Positions 41,675-49,678 of a stretch of 64,000 bases of DNA are shown here, piece after piece; the stretch's first letter is position 1; each line of letters opens with the position of its first letter. The position numbers and the translations under genes were made by a program. The notes beneath the pieces were generated by a model that was not told where the DNA came from, did not search any database, and saw only the letters and a list, made by a program, of their open reading frames with translations. Source of the DNA: Actinoplanes sandaracinus. GTDB taxonomy: Bacteria; Actinomycetota; Actinomycetes; Mycobacteriales; Micromonosporaceae. Where the stretch lies: NCBI RefSeq assembly GCF_030009775.1, contig NZ_JASCTH010000029.1, positions 1,823 to 65,822 of the forward strand, read 5' to 3'.

Positions 41675-42319
41675 CTATCCGTCCTGCGGATCGGCCAGAC
41701 CGGCCCGCCATGCCCAGGCGGCCATGCCCACCCGGTTGTTCAGGCCCAGTTTCGCCTGGATATTCGCGACGTGAGTCTTGGCGGTCCCGGCGGAGATGAA
41801 CAGCTCGGCGCCGATCTGCGCATTGGTCAAACCCTGAGCGACCAGCCGTACGATCTCGGTCTCGCGATGTGTCAGGGGGTTGTACGCCGGAGGCGGGCCG
41901 GGCTTGGTCACCGCGCGCAGGAGCCGGACGGTGACCTGAGGACTGATCAGCGCGTCACCGGCCATCGCCGCACGGACCCCCTCGATCAGAAGTGCCGGTC
42001 CGGACCGCTTGAGCAGGAAGCCGCAGGCGCCGTTGCGCAGTGCGGCGTCCACGTACTCGTCGAGATCGAAGGTGGTGACCACGACCACCCGCAGGCCCTC
42101 TTGGGTGAGCAGCCGGGTCAGTTCCAGTCCGTCGATGCCGGGCATCCGGATGTCGGTGAGCACGACGTCCGGCCGTAGCCGGCGAGCCAGGGCCAGGGCC
42201 GTGGTGCCGTCGGTGGCCTCGCCGACTACCGTGATGTCGGGTTGGGAGTCCAGCACGAGGCGGAAGCCGCTGCGCACGTCCGGTTGGTCGTCGGCGAGCA
42301 GGACGCGGGTGCTGTTCAT
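41675..42319 (-). CDS. NarL-family response regulator
   Basis: 214 residues from the ATG at 42319; the extra N-terminal codons of the frame belong to the kinase gene. Receiver with ADDQPD, D56 in VLTDIRMP, T in VVTTFDLDEY, K in LLKRSG; LuxR HTH with LTHRETEIVRLVAQGLTNAQIGAELF. Its start overlaps the stop of the upstream kinase by 4 nt (ATGA), so it is the cognate regulator. Confidence 0.92.
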   Translation of the reverse strand: MNSTRVLLADDQPDVRSGFRLVLDSQPDITVVGEATDGTTALALARRLRPDVVLTDIRMPGIDGLELTRLLTQEGLRVVVVTTFDLDEYVDAALRNGACGFLLKRSGPALLIEGVRAAMAGDALISPQVTVRLLRAVTKPGPPPAYNPLTHRETEIVRLVAQGLTNAQIGAELFISAGTAKTHVANIQAKLGLNNRVGMAAWAWRAGLADPQDG

Positions 42320-43356
42320 GCCGCGACTACGGGGATGACGGCGACGACTTCCCAACCACTCCCAGACGGCCCGGCTGACAGAGTGCCGCCACCCGCGGTG
42401 ACCTGCTCCCGTAGGCCGGAAAGGCCCCGCCCACCGGGCCGGGCACGCCGCTGCTGGGGTGGCGGCCCCGCCGTGTCGTTGCGGACCCGCACCTCGACAC
42501 CGGAGGAATCGCCGGTGACGGACACGTCCACCCGGGTCGCTGCGGGCGCGTGCCGCCGGACGTTGGTCAGGGCCTCCACCACGATCCGGTACGCCATCGC
42601 GGCGCTGTCGCGTGGCACCTCGCCGATGCGGGAGTTCTGGACGAGTTCCGTCTCGAGGTGACCCGCGGCGCGGAACCGGTCCACCAGGCCCGGCAAGTCA
42701 TCCAGCGTGGGCAGCGGCCGCACCGTGACGGTGTCCGGTTCGTGCAGCATGCCGACCATGCGGTCCATGGTGGCCAATGCGGTCAGGCCGGCCGCCTCGA
42801 TACGCACCAGCGCCGAACCGGCCGCCTCCGGCCGGCTGCCGATGACGAAGCGGGCCGCCTGGGCCTGCGCCACGATTCCGCTGATGTCATGGGCGACGAA
42901 ATCGTGCAGGTCCCGCGCCACCTGCAGACGCTGAGCATGCCGGGCCTGCTCGACAGCCACGGCCCGCCGGTGCACCATCAGCCGCGGGTAGCCGCCCACG
43001 ACGACCGCGACAACGGCGGGCATCGTCCAGACCGCTGCCGCAGCCATCCGCTGTGCCGTGGGCATGCCGCCGGTGAACGACCAGAGCACCAGCGCCATCG
43101 CCGCCATGGCGACGATGGTCGCAGGCCCGATGTGCCGATGTGGCCCCCACCGCACCGCGACGGCCAACAGCACCGCAAGGAGGGCCATCACCAGAACGAA
43201 GAGGTACGGCGGGCTGCCGAGATCACCCACGAACGCCACACACAGCGAGGAACCGCTGGCCGCCATGCTGATACAGCCGAGGTGCCGAAGCATCATCACC
43301 TGATCGTAGGCAGGCGTCGCCGTATGCCGATCGGCATAGGCCACCACGACCGGCAT
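42316..43356 (-). CDS. HisKA_3 sensor histidine kinase
   Basis: 346 residues from the ATG at 43356, which has GAGG 8 nt upstream; longer versions of the frame start without a ribosome site. Three to four membrane helices (about 25-120), HisKA_3 box QVARDLHDFVAHD with phospho-His 151, HATPase with N box RIVVEALTNVRRHA and G box GRGLSGLREQV. The loops outside are short, so it probably senses within the membrane. Coupled to the regulator at 41675. Confidence 0.88.
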   Translation of the reverse strand: MPVVVAYADRHTATPAYDQVMMLRHLGCISMAASGSSLCVAFVGDLGSPPYLFVLVMALLAVLLAVAVRWGPHRHIGPATIVAMAAMALVLWSFTGGMPTAQRMAAAAVWTMPAVVAVVVGGYPRLMVHRRAVAVEQARHAQRLQVARDLHDFVAHDISGIVAQAQAARFVIGSRPEAAGSALVRIEAAGLTALATMDRMVGMLHEPDTVTVRPLPTLDDLPGLVDRFRAAGHLETELVQNSRIGEVPRDSAAMAYRIVVEALTNVRRHAPAATRVDVSVTGDSSGVEVRVRNDTAGPPPQQRRARPGGRGLSGLREQVTAGGGTLSAGPSGSGWEVVAVIPVVAA

Positions 43357-43611
43357 GCCGCACCTCGCCACATCGGCAGATGGTGGCGCACACCCGGCAA
43401 GGCCGAGGCTGGTGAAGCACGCGGTGAGTGGACGCCGCGCCTTCACAAGGAGTGACATGTCCCCATGGATCAAGGTGGCGGCCCGCGCCGCTATAGGCGT
43501 CATGACGGCACCGTCCGTCGCCCAGGCGCAGGCCTGGGCCGACGTGACGTGTCTACAGGTGACGGGCACGGTCGCACTGTTCACCGCGGTCGCCGGGGGG
43601 GCACGCCGTCC

Positions 43612-44730
43612 ATGGTGGCTGAGCGGATCTCATCGGTGCGGGTCATGTGGTGGCGCAGATGGCCGGCCTGGTCGGGCTATGCCGCGGCCGGTTGGTCGTT
43701 GATGTACGCCATGCTCGGGCTGTACTGGACGGCCGGCGGCGACGGGTTCCCGTTCGCGCCGATCGACGACGACCACAAATCGGGTTCGATCCTGGAGGGC
43801 ACCCCGGTCGAGGCCGGCGCGCCGCTCATGGCGGTGCTCGGGCTGCTCGGCACGGTCGTCGCGCTGGCGATGGCCCGAGGCGCCGGATCCCGCCGCTGGT
43901 CAGCGGCGATGATCGCCTTCGGCTGGATCGTGGCGGCCGGCCTGACTTTGATCATTCCCGACTACACCTTGATCGCTGTGCTGGCGTTCGCCCCACTGCT
44001 GCTGGTGTTCGCCTTCACCGGTGTGCCCGGCCCGCAGGACTGCATCGGCGACATCCTGTACTGGCACCGGACCCACCTCATTCTCCTGTTCGCCGGCGGT
44101 CTGCTGTGGGCCGCGGCCACGCTGGCCCACCAACGGCGCCGGCGTGCGGCCTGTCAGCACTGCGGCCGTCGTCACGGACCGGCCGGCAAGGGCCCGTCCC
44201 GCCAGGCACTGCTGAGGTGGGGGCGCTGGGCGGTCGCGGTCGCCTGCCTGGCGCCATTGCCGTACGAGATCACCAGAGTGGCCTGGTACTTCGGCTACCC
44301 TCTCGGCATCAGCCGGAACTTCCTCACCATGATGCAGAGCACCGACGGCATGCTCGCGATCGGGCTGGGGTGCGCCATCGCTTCGGCGCTGGGTGGCGTG
44401 CTCACCCACGGCCTGGTCAGCCGGTGGGGCGAGGTCTATCCGCGGTGGATCTGGTTCAAGGCCGGGAGACCGGTGCCACCGGCACTCGCGATCGTTCCGG
44501 CATCCCTTGTCGCCGTCGTCCTCATCCCGGCCGGGCTGATGATGCTCTGGGACCCGGCGATCGGCGACGGATGGGGCCTACGCCTTCCCAGCGTGCCCTG
44601 GGTGCTCTGGGGTGCCGCACTCGGCGCGGCCACCATCGCCTATCACCTGCGCCGACGCGGCGCATGCCAGCACTGCGGCCAGGGCGCCAGCGCCGTGTCG
44701 GCAGACGCGGAGCCTCAGGGCACGAGTTGA
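43612..44730 (+). CDS. multi-helix membrane protein with two CQHCG motifs
   Basis: 372 residues from the ATG at 43612, with about eight helices. After helix 4 and again at the C-terminus the chain carries an RRR-x-ACQHCG motif, so the protein looks like two related halves, each ending in a cytosolic CxxC knuckle. The ligand could be zinc. Similar motifs occur in uncharacterised actinobacterial membrane proteins. The upstream G-rich run is too far to be a good ribosome site. It lies divergent to the kinase gene; no function is known. Confidence 0.7.
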   Translation: MVAERISSVRVMWWRRWPAWSGYAAAGWSLMYAMLGLYWTAGGDGFPFAPIDDDHKSGSILEGTPVEAGAPLMAVLGLLGTVVALAMARGAGSRRWSAAMIAFGWIVAAGLTLIIPDYTLIAVLAFAPLLLVFAFTGVPGPQDCIGDILYWHRTHLILLFAGGLLWAAATLAHQRRRRAACQHCGRRHGPAGKGPSRQALLRWGRWAVAVACLAPLPYEITRVAWYFGYPLGISRNFLTMMQSTDGMLAIGLGCAIASALGGVLTHGLVSRWGEVYPRWIWFKAGRPVPPALAIVPASLVAVVLIPAGLMMLWDPAIGDGWGLRLPSVPWVLWGAALGAATIAYHLRRRGACQHCGQGASAVSADAEPQGTS

Positions 44731-44780
44731 TCCATGGAAGCTCCGGGTGTCGCCGCGCCTCGGTCGCCTCACCCATATCG

Positions 44781-45206
44781 TCACTGACCCGCGTAGCGCT
44801 TGTCGGCGTGGGCCCCGGGACGGGTGCGGTGCTTGATGCGGCGGGCATCCATCAGCAGCAGGGCAGAGGCGGTCAGGATGATCAGCCCTTGTCCCACCCC
44901 TGGACCGGAAAGAATCAGATCGACCATGGTCCAGCCGCCCAGGGACCATGCGATGAATGACGGCGGCGTGATGCCGCGGCGGTTCAACCAGAGCACGATC
45001 AGACCGATCACGATGAATGGCGGCCCGAAGCTGTTCACACTCAGCCAGTACGCGCTCATCGCCGGGCTCATCTCGGCGAGACTCGCCCCCCACAGGTCCT
45101 GACTGAACCAGGCCCCGGCGTGACGTGCGGCGCCCTCCACTGTCAGGGCGCCGAGGGTGTGCGCCATCCCGAAGAACACGATGAGCCTTCCTGCCCATCT
45201 GGTCAT
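44781..45206 (-). CDS. small membrane protein (DUF6463-like), divergent to TetR
   Basis: 141 residues with GGGAGAG about 6 nt before the ATG at 45206. Four hydrophobic helices, with conserved-looking elements FFGMAHTLGAL, WFSQDLWG and NSFGPPFIVIGLIVLWL. This fits the DUF6463 membrane family, often found beside TetR regulators. It is divergent from the TetR gene at 45423, and the inverted repeat at 45355-45386 lies between, so it is probably the repressor's target. Confidence 0.7.
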   Translation of the reverse strand: MTRWAGRLIVFFGMAHTLGALTVEGAARHAGAWFSQDLWGASLAEMSPAMSAYWLSVNSFGPPFIVIGLIVLWLNRRGITPPSFIAWSLGGWTMVDLILSGPGVGQGLIILTASALLLMDARRIKHRTRPGAHADKRYAGQ

Positions 45207-45354
45207 CTGAACTCTCCCTTCGAGTCGCGGAGCCACCCGACGCGGCTCGCCATGGTGGTCCGGCTCGTCCGCATGCCTCCGAGGAGCACTCCGGCAGCTG
45301 CGGAGCAGGTTCGGCCCGGACGAGATGACACCACCCGGCTCGGGTTATACGGTT

Positions 45355-45386
45355 GCGTACAAGGTCAATGTAGACTTGTTGTACGC
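45355..45386. promoter_or_regulatory. probable TetR operator
   Basis: GCGTACAA (45355-45362) and TTGTACGC (45379-45386) are perfect inverted half-sites, 16 nt apart, in the divergent promoter region of the DUF6463-like and TetR genes. TAGACT at 45371 between the half-sites may be a -10 box for the regulator gene. Spacing and place suit a TetR-family site. Confidence 0.6.
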
Positions 45387-45422
45387 CTCCGCACAATGGG
45401 GCCGGAAAGTGGGAGATCGGCC

Positions 45423-46040
45423 ATGGGTTCGTTACAGACACCCCGCGGGAAGTGGATCGAGGAAGGTCTCCGGGCGTTGGCCGAGGGTGGTGTGGACGCA
45501 GTTCGGGTCGAGGCGCTGGCCAAGGCGCTCGGCGTGACCAAGGGCGGCTTCTACGGCTACTTCGCCGATCGTGACGCGCTGCTGACCGAGATGCTGGACA
45601 CCTGGGAACGCGAGAGCACCGACGACGTCTTCGACCGCATCGAGCAGGAGGGCGGCGACGCCCTGGACCGTTTCCGGCTAGCCGGCCAGCTCACCTTCTC
45701 CAGCGATCGCCTGCTCCCCATCGACCTGGCCATCCGTGACTGGGCTCGCCGCAACGAAGACGTCGCGCAACGCCTGCGCCGCGTAGACAACCGGCGCATG
45801 CAACTGTCGCGTGACGCGATCAGCAGCTTCTGCACCGACCCGGAGGAGGTCGAGGCCCGCTGCCTCCTCGCTTTCTGCCTGGCGATCGGCAAGCACTTCC
45901 TGGCCGCGGATCATCCCGGCCACCCCCACGCCCGCGTCGTCGCCCGCGCCGCCGACCTGATCCTCAGCCGTTCCGCCGAAAGCACGGCGGACGGCAGCGG
46001 CGCGTACCCGGAGCCCGACGAAAAGGGCGAGCACCAGTGA
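45423..46040 (+). CDS. TetR-family transcriptional regulator
   Basis: 205 residues from the ATG at 45423. The N-terminal HTH reads VRVEALAKALGVTKGGFYGYFADRDALL, a typical TetR helix 2-3 with Y/F at the phosphate contact. The ligand domain has Cys at SFCTD and at RCLLAFCLA. It likely represses itself and the divergent membrane gene through the inverted repeat just upstream. The ligand is unknown. Confidence 0.9.
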   Translation: MGSLQTPRGKWIEEGLRALAEGGVDAVRVEALAKALGVTKGGFYGYFADRDALLTEMLDTWERESTDDVFDRIEQEGGDALDRFRLAGQLTFSSDRLLPIDLAIRDWARRNEDVAQRLRRVDNRRMQLSRDAISSFCTDPEEVEARCLLAFCLAIGKHFLAADHPGHPHARVVARAADLILSRSAESTADGSGAYPEPDEKGEHQ

Positions 46041-46456
46041 GTGGAAGTGCGAAACGGCCGACGCTGGCGGGGTGAGTCCGCGTCGGCCGTTTCTGTGGAG
46101 GGTGGTTGGCGCGCCCGTAGGGCTCAAGGCATCCGACAGGCGCATGAATAGTGTTCATCTCACCTTCACGCTTCCCACGCCGCCAATGCCGGTATGGGCA
46201 CAATTCGCAATTATTCGCCAGGTGCTGCGAACCACCGCCATCGAGACGATCTCACCGCCGTCCCGAACCGCCGTCCGGGCCGCTTGGACCGCCGCTGCCG
46301 CGGCCACCATTTCATCGTCTGGGTCACGGCCCTCGTCATCGCCACGGCGTCGTACGCCCGGCGCATCGCGCGTTGACCGCCTCCCGCCGGCCGTGGGAAT
46401 GTGCGTCGTACCGCGTCACTTACCGTCGAGCTGCGAGTTCAGGGCATGATCAAGCC
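46041..46456. other. intergenic with terminator; one doubtful small frame
   Basis: It contains the strong hairpin at 46051-46093. A 60-codon plus-strand frame (46194-46376) would give a basic protein with one hydrophobic segment (HHFIVWVTALVIATASYARR), but it has no ribosome binding site and I do not count it as a gene. Confidence 0.4.
46051..46093. terminator. strong bidirectional-type terminator hairpin
   Basis: GAAACGGCCGACGC (46051-46064) and GCGTCGGCCGTTTC (46080-46093) are exact 14-bp complements with a 15-nt loop, starting 10 nt after the TetR stop codon. The A/T-rich outer ends (GAAA/TTTC) give short U runs in both directions. Confidence 0.8.
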
Positions 46457-47149
46457 ATGGTGATGGCCCGCTTCAAGGATCTCTGTCTGGACTCCGACGA
46501 GCCGAGCACGCTTGCCCGGTTCTGGGCGGCGGCGCTGTCACTGGAGCCGGCTTCGCGTCATGACGACGGTGTCGTCCGCCTCCCGCTCGGCCCCAGGGGC
46601 AGCGCCACGACGCTGGGGATCAATCCGGTACGCGAGTTTCGTACCGGCAAGACCCGGGTGCATCTCGATCTGCGACTGGCCGATCCGGAGCCCTCCGCCC
46701 TCATCGGCGCCGGCGCCTCCGTACTCAGCACGCCCGGCGAGAATGGCTGGTGGGTGCTCGCCGACCCGGACGGCAATGCCTTCTGCGCCTTTCCGCCGAA
46801 CGGTTCAAGGCCCGGCGTGGAAAAGCTGATCGTCGACTCGCGCGATCCCGAGGCGCAGGCTCGGTGGTGGTCCGGAATCACCGGCGGCGACATCGACCAT
46901 TCGCAAGGAGGAAGTGCTCTCGTCGGCGCCGAGGGGTTTCCTTGGCGGTACTGGCTGTTCGACCCGGTGCCCGAACCCAAGACCGTCAAGAATCGCCTGC
47001 ACTGGGACGTCGATCTGCTGAGCGCGGACCCGGCGCCGCTGATCGCCGCGGGTGCCACGGTACTGCGCGAGCCGTCGGGCGACGTTGGCTGGTGGGTGCT
47101 CGCCGACCCGGAAGGGAACGAGTTCTGCGCCTACCCCCGGAGCGCATGA
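46457..47149 (+). CDS. tandem VOC (glyoxalase-like) domain protein
   Basis: 230 residues from the ATG at 46457. Two beta-alpha-beta VOC domains in tandem (about 1-115 and 118-230), each starting with D-x-x-D/R-x-x-E-like helices (LDSDEPSTLARFW; VDSRDPEAQARWW) and ending WWVLADPxGNxFCA(F/Y)P. That is the Glyoxalase_6 pattern. The likely metal Glu/His positions are partly absent, so it may bind a ligand (for example as an antibiotic-binding or lyase-like protein) rather than catalyse. Substrate unknown. Confidence 0.85.
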   Translation: MVMARFKDLCLDSDEPSTLARFWAAALSLEPASRHDDGVVRLPLGPRGSATTLGINPVREFRTGKTRVHLDLRLADPEPSALIGAGASVLSTPGENGWWVLADPDGNAFCAFPPNGSRPGVEKLIVDSRDPEAQARWWSGITGGDIDHSQGGSALVGAEGFPWRYWLFDPVPEPKTVKNRLHWDVDLLSADPAPLIAAGATVLREPSGDVGWWVLADPEGNEFCAYPRSA

Positions 47150-47277
47150 CGACAGGCCTTCGGTGCCGTGGATTGTCACCAGCGCGTGGAGCTGGACTTG
47201 ACCGCGTGACGCCTCACCACCTCCGGGACGCGAAGGTGGTGAGGCCGCCGATGGGCTCGTCACCCGGCGCGGGTGGG

Positions 47278-48156
47278 CTACCCGGCGGGGGTGAAGGTGA
47301 TGCGAGCCCGCACCGGCCGAAAGCCGGCACGTCTCAACCCGGCAACCACCCCTGTGCGGTACGTGTCCGCGTCGGCCACCACCTCGTGGGCGCCGCCGGC
47401 GAGCAGTACCGTGACGGCATCGGCAAGGAGCGCGTCCAGCGCGTCCGGATCGATCAGACCGAGATAGGCGATCATCGGATAGCAGACGTCGCCCGCCGCC
47501 GCGGCGAGGCCGATCGGTTCGTCATCGCGTAAGGCGACACGCCAGGTCTGCGGTGGGCCGGGAAGCCAGGCCAGCGGGTCGGTGGCCAGGTCGATGCCGG
47601 CAACGGCCCGGGCCGTCTCCGTCCCGGTCAGGATTTGCGGGGCAGCGATCCGGTTGACCAAGGCCGTGATCTCCGTGCGGTCGGCGGCCGGGCGGAAGTC
47701 GTATCGGCGGTCGGCTGGTCTCGGCTTCGGCGTACCCGTCCCGGTGAAACGCAACCGTTCGCCCTGCTCGACCAGCCCGGCCAGCCGCGCGGCCGCCATC
47801 GGCGGCGCGGCTGCCGGGTGGTGCCGCCAGTCCGGCGGCAGCGCGGCGTGGTAGAGCGTAGGGCCGCCGAGCGCTGCGTGAGCGGCGCGCAGCAGTTCGG
47901 CGCCGATTTCAGGTTCGGCGTTCAGGTCGAACCATTCCAGCCACGGTCGGCCGACCGCGCCCGGCGGCAGGACCCAGGCAGCGCGGCTGACCACCCGGCC
48001 GCCGTGGAGGGCGACCCAGGTGTGCTCCGGCCGGTAGCCGCCGCCGGCGATGCCGTCGGCATAGCCGCACTTGGCCACTTCGGGTAGCGGGTCGGGCATG
48101 GAGGTGAACAGGTTTTCCTCGCCCGCGACGAGCGGGCGGATGACCAGATCGGTCAC
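47278..48156 (-). CDS. GNAT-family acetyltransferase
   Basis: 292 residues from the GTG at 48156, with AAGGA 8 nt upstream. Two GNAT-like halves: the first includes HTWVALHGGRVVSRAAWVLPPG and the second RVALRDDEPIGLAAAA, then YLGLIDPDALDALLADAVTVLLAGGAHEVVADADTYRTGVVAGLRRAGF, the pattern of a distal GNAT helix and strand. The acetyl-CoA loop is not a textbook Q/RxxGxG/A. It likely acts on a small amine. A short frame (48187-48237) with a strong ribosome site precedes it. Confidence 0.75.
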   Translation of the reverse strand: MTDLVIRPLVAGEENLFTSMPDPLPEVAKCGYADGIAGGGYRPEHTWVALHGGRVVSRAAWVLPPGAVGRPWLEWFDLNAEPEIGAELLRAAHAALGGPTLYHAALPPDWRHHPAAAPPMAAARLAGLVEQGERLRFTGTGTPKPRPADRRYDFRPAADRTEITALVNRIAAPQILTGTETARAVAGIDLATDPLAWLPGPPQTWRVALRDDEPIGLAAAAGDVCYPMIAYLGLIDPDALDALLADAVTVLLAGGAHEVVADADTYRTGVVAGLRRAGFRPVRARITFTPAG

Positions 48157-48186
48157 AGAGTGATCCTTCGGACGGCGAGCGCCCCG

Positions 48187-48237
48187 TCAGACCCGCGAGG
48201 ACGCCGGGATGCGGGAGGGGCGCAGAACATCGGACAT
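48187..48237 (-). CDS. 16-residue leader-type small ORF upstream of the GNAT gene
   Basis: ATG 48237 is preceded by GGAAGGAGG, one of the best ribosome binding sites in the window, at about 9 nt. The peptide MSDVLRPSRIPASSRV ends at TGA 48187, 30 nt before the GTG of the GNAT gene. A strong start for such a short frame suggests a regulatory leader peptide or a small functional peptide. Two Arg-Pro/Ile-Pro steps (LRPSRIP) could slow ribosomes. Not a known family. Confidence 0.5.
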   Translation of the reverse strand: MSDVLRPSRIPASSRV

Positions 48238-48630
48238 GGTGTTCTGACCTCCTTCCAGCTCGTCGGCGTGGGAGAAACTTACGCGACGACCCGTCGATGA
48301 CGCAATCCACAGCGGATCGACAGCCCCGAGGTGATCTCTGCCGGCAGGTCTGACCCGTCCGGAGCTCGCCGATCGCACCGTCGTGATCCACGGCGAGGTT
48401 TCAGCACGTCCGCCGCCCGGCGTACTCAAGGAATGTTGTTTATGACGTGCCGTGAATCCATCCTGGCCGACCGTTCCTCTGTTCCGGTCTCAGCCCTATA
48501 TGGCTCTCCCGTCATAATCGAGGTTCTTCGCCCGGCCCCCGGGACCTGGATACGCCGCAGGCAGCTTCGCTCCGGCGGCCACTCGTCGCGGGCGATGAGG
48601 CGGGCACCAGGACGAAAGGTGTGTTGGCAC
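48238..48630. other. intergenic between divergent genes
   Basis: This holds the promoter and ribosome site of the small ORF/GNAT unit (minus) and the upstream region of the MBL gene (plus). Frames continue through it but lack protein character. No clear repeat or RNA was seen. Confidence 0.4.
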
Positions 48631-49473
48631 ATGCGTCGCTCAGCATCAGCAGGCCTCGGCTCGGACAGGAGGCGGACTCTGAGCGTGGGCACGTTCGCTG
48701 TTCACGCTCTTTGCGACGGCGTCGGCACGTTCTTCGAGCCGCTGTCGTCGGCTTTCCCGGGCGCCGGCGTCACCGATCTCGCCTCAGCCGTGGAGTTCGA
48801 CCCGGTCGCCTTTCCCTCGGACGGTGGCTGGCGGTTGCACTTTCACGCGTTTCTCATATGTCCGCGTGAGGGCGGCGCCATCCTCGTCGACGCCGGGATC
48901 GGGGACGCGAACGCGCCCGCGGCGGACTGGGCCCCGGCGCCGGGGCGGATGCCCGAGAACCTGACGTCGTCGGGAGTCGCCCCCTCGGACGTGGACACGG
49001 TGCTGCTCACGCACCTGCATTCCGACCATGTCGGCTGGTCGGTGGTGGACGGCCGGCCGTTCTTCCCCAACGCCCGGTATGTGGTTCCCCGGGCCGACCA
49101 TGACGCTGTGGAGAAGTTGAACCCGCGGGTTCGTGACGAGATTCTGGCGCCATTGGCGGCGACCGGACAGCTCGACCTGATCGAGGGGAAGGTACGGCTC
49201 GGCCCGGGAGTCACCACGGTACCGACCCCGGGTCATACGCCCGGCCATACCTCGGCGGTGCTGGAATCCGGCGACGACGCGGTCGTGTTCTCGGGTGATG
49301 TCGTACTGAACGCCCTGCAGTTGGTCGCACCGCAGGTGGCCTATTCACTCGATGACGACCCGGAGGCCGCCCGCGCCGCCCGCCTCGCCCTTCTCGATGA
49401 GGCGCGCTCGCGTGGCGCGTGGCTGGCCACCTCGCACCTGACGGATCCGTTCGTCCGGTCCCGCATCCTCTGA
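48631..49473 (+). CDS. metallo-beta-lactamase-fold hydrolase
   Basis: About 280 residues from the ATG at 48631; GAAAGG lies 11 nt upstream, and GTG 48685 is an alternative start. Metal ligands in order: THLHSDHVG (~126-132), His in PTPGHTPGHTS, Asp in FSGDVVLNA, and His in ATSHLTDPF. This is the lactonase/AttM-like group with about 260-280 residues. It opens lactones or cleaves esters; the substrate is unknown. Cytosolic, with no signal peptide. Confidence 0.88.
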   Translation: MRRSASAGLGSDRRRTLSVGTFAVHALCDGVGTFFEPLSSAFPGAGVTDLASAVEFDPVAFPSDGGWRLHFHAFLICPREGGAILVDAGIGDANAPAADWAPAPGRMPENLTSSGVAPSDVDTVLLTHLHSDHVGWSVVDGRPFFPNARYVVPRADHDAVEKLNPRVRDEILAPLAATGQLDLIEGKVRLGPGVTTVPTPGHTPGHTSAVLESGDDAVVFSGDVVLNALQLVAPQVAYSLDDDPEAARAARLALLDEARSRGAWLATSHLTDPFVRSRIL

Positions 49474-49678
49474 CCGGCGAGGGTGAGCAGCACCGGGTCT
49501 GGGCCTTCGCCGTCAACATCCTCGCCGAAGGCCCGCACTCCTACGCCGGGCTCTGACCGGCCGGCCGCAGACCTTCCGACGCCGTAGCGCACCGGCCTCA
49601 AGCGAGCGGCGAGTCGACGATCGTCAGAGCCAGATCGATGCGGGTGTGCACCGTCATCGGTTCCTCGGCAAGACACAG

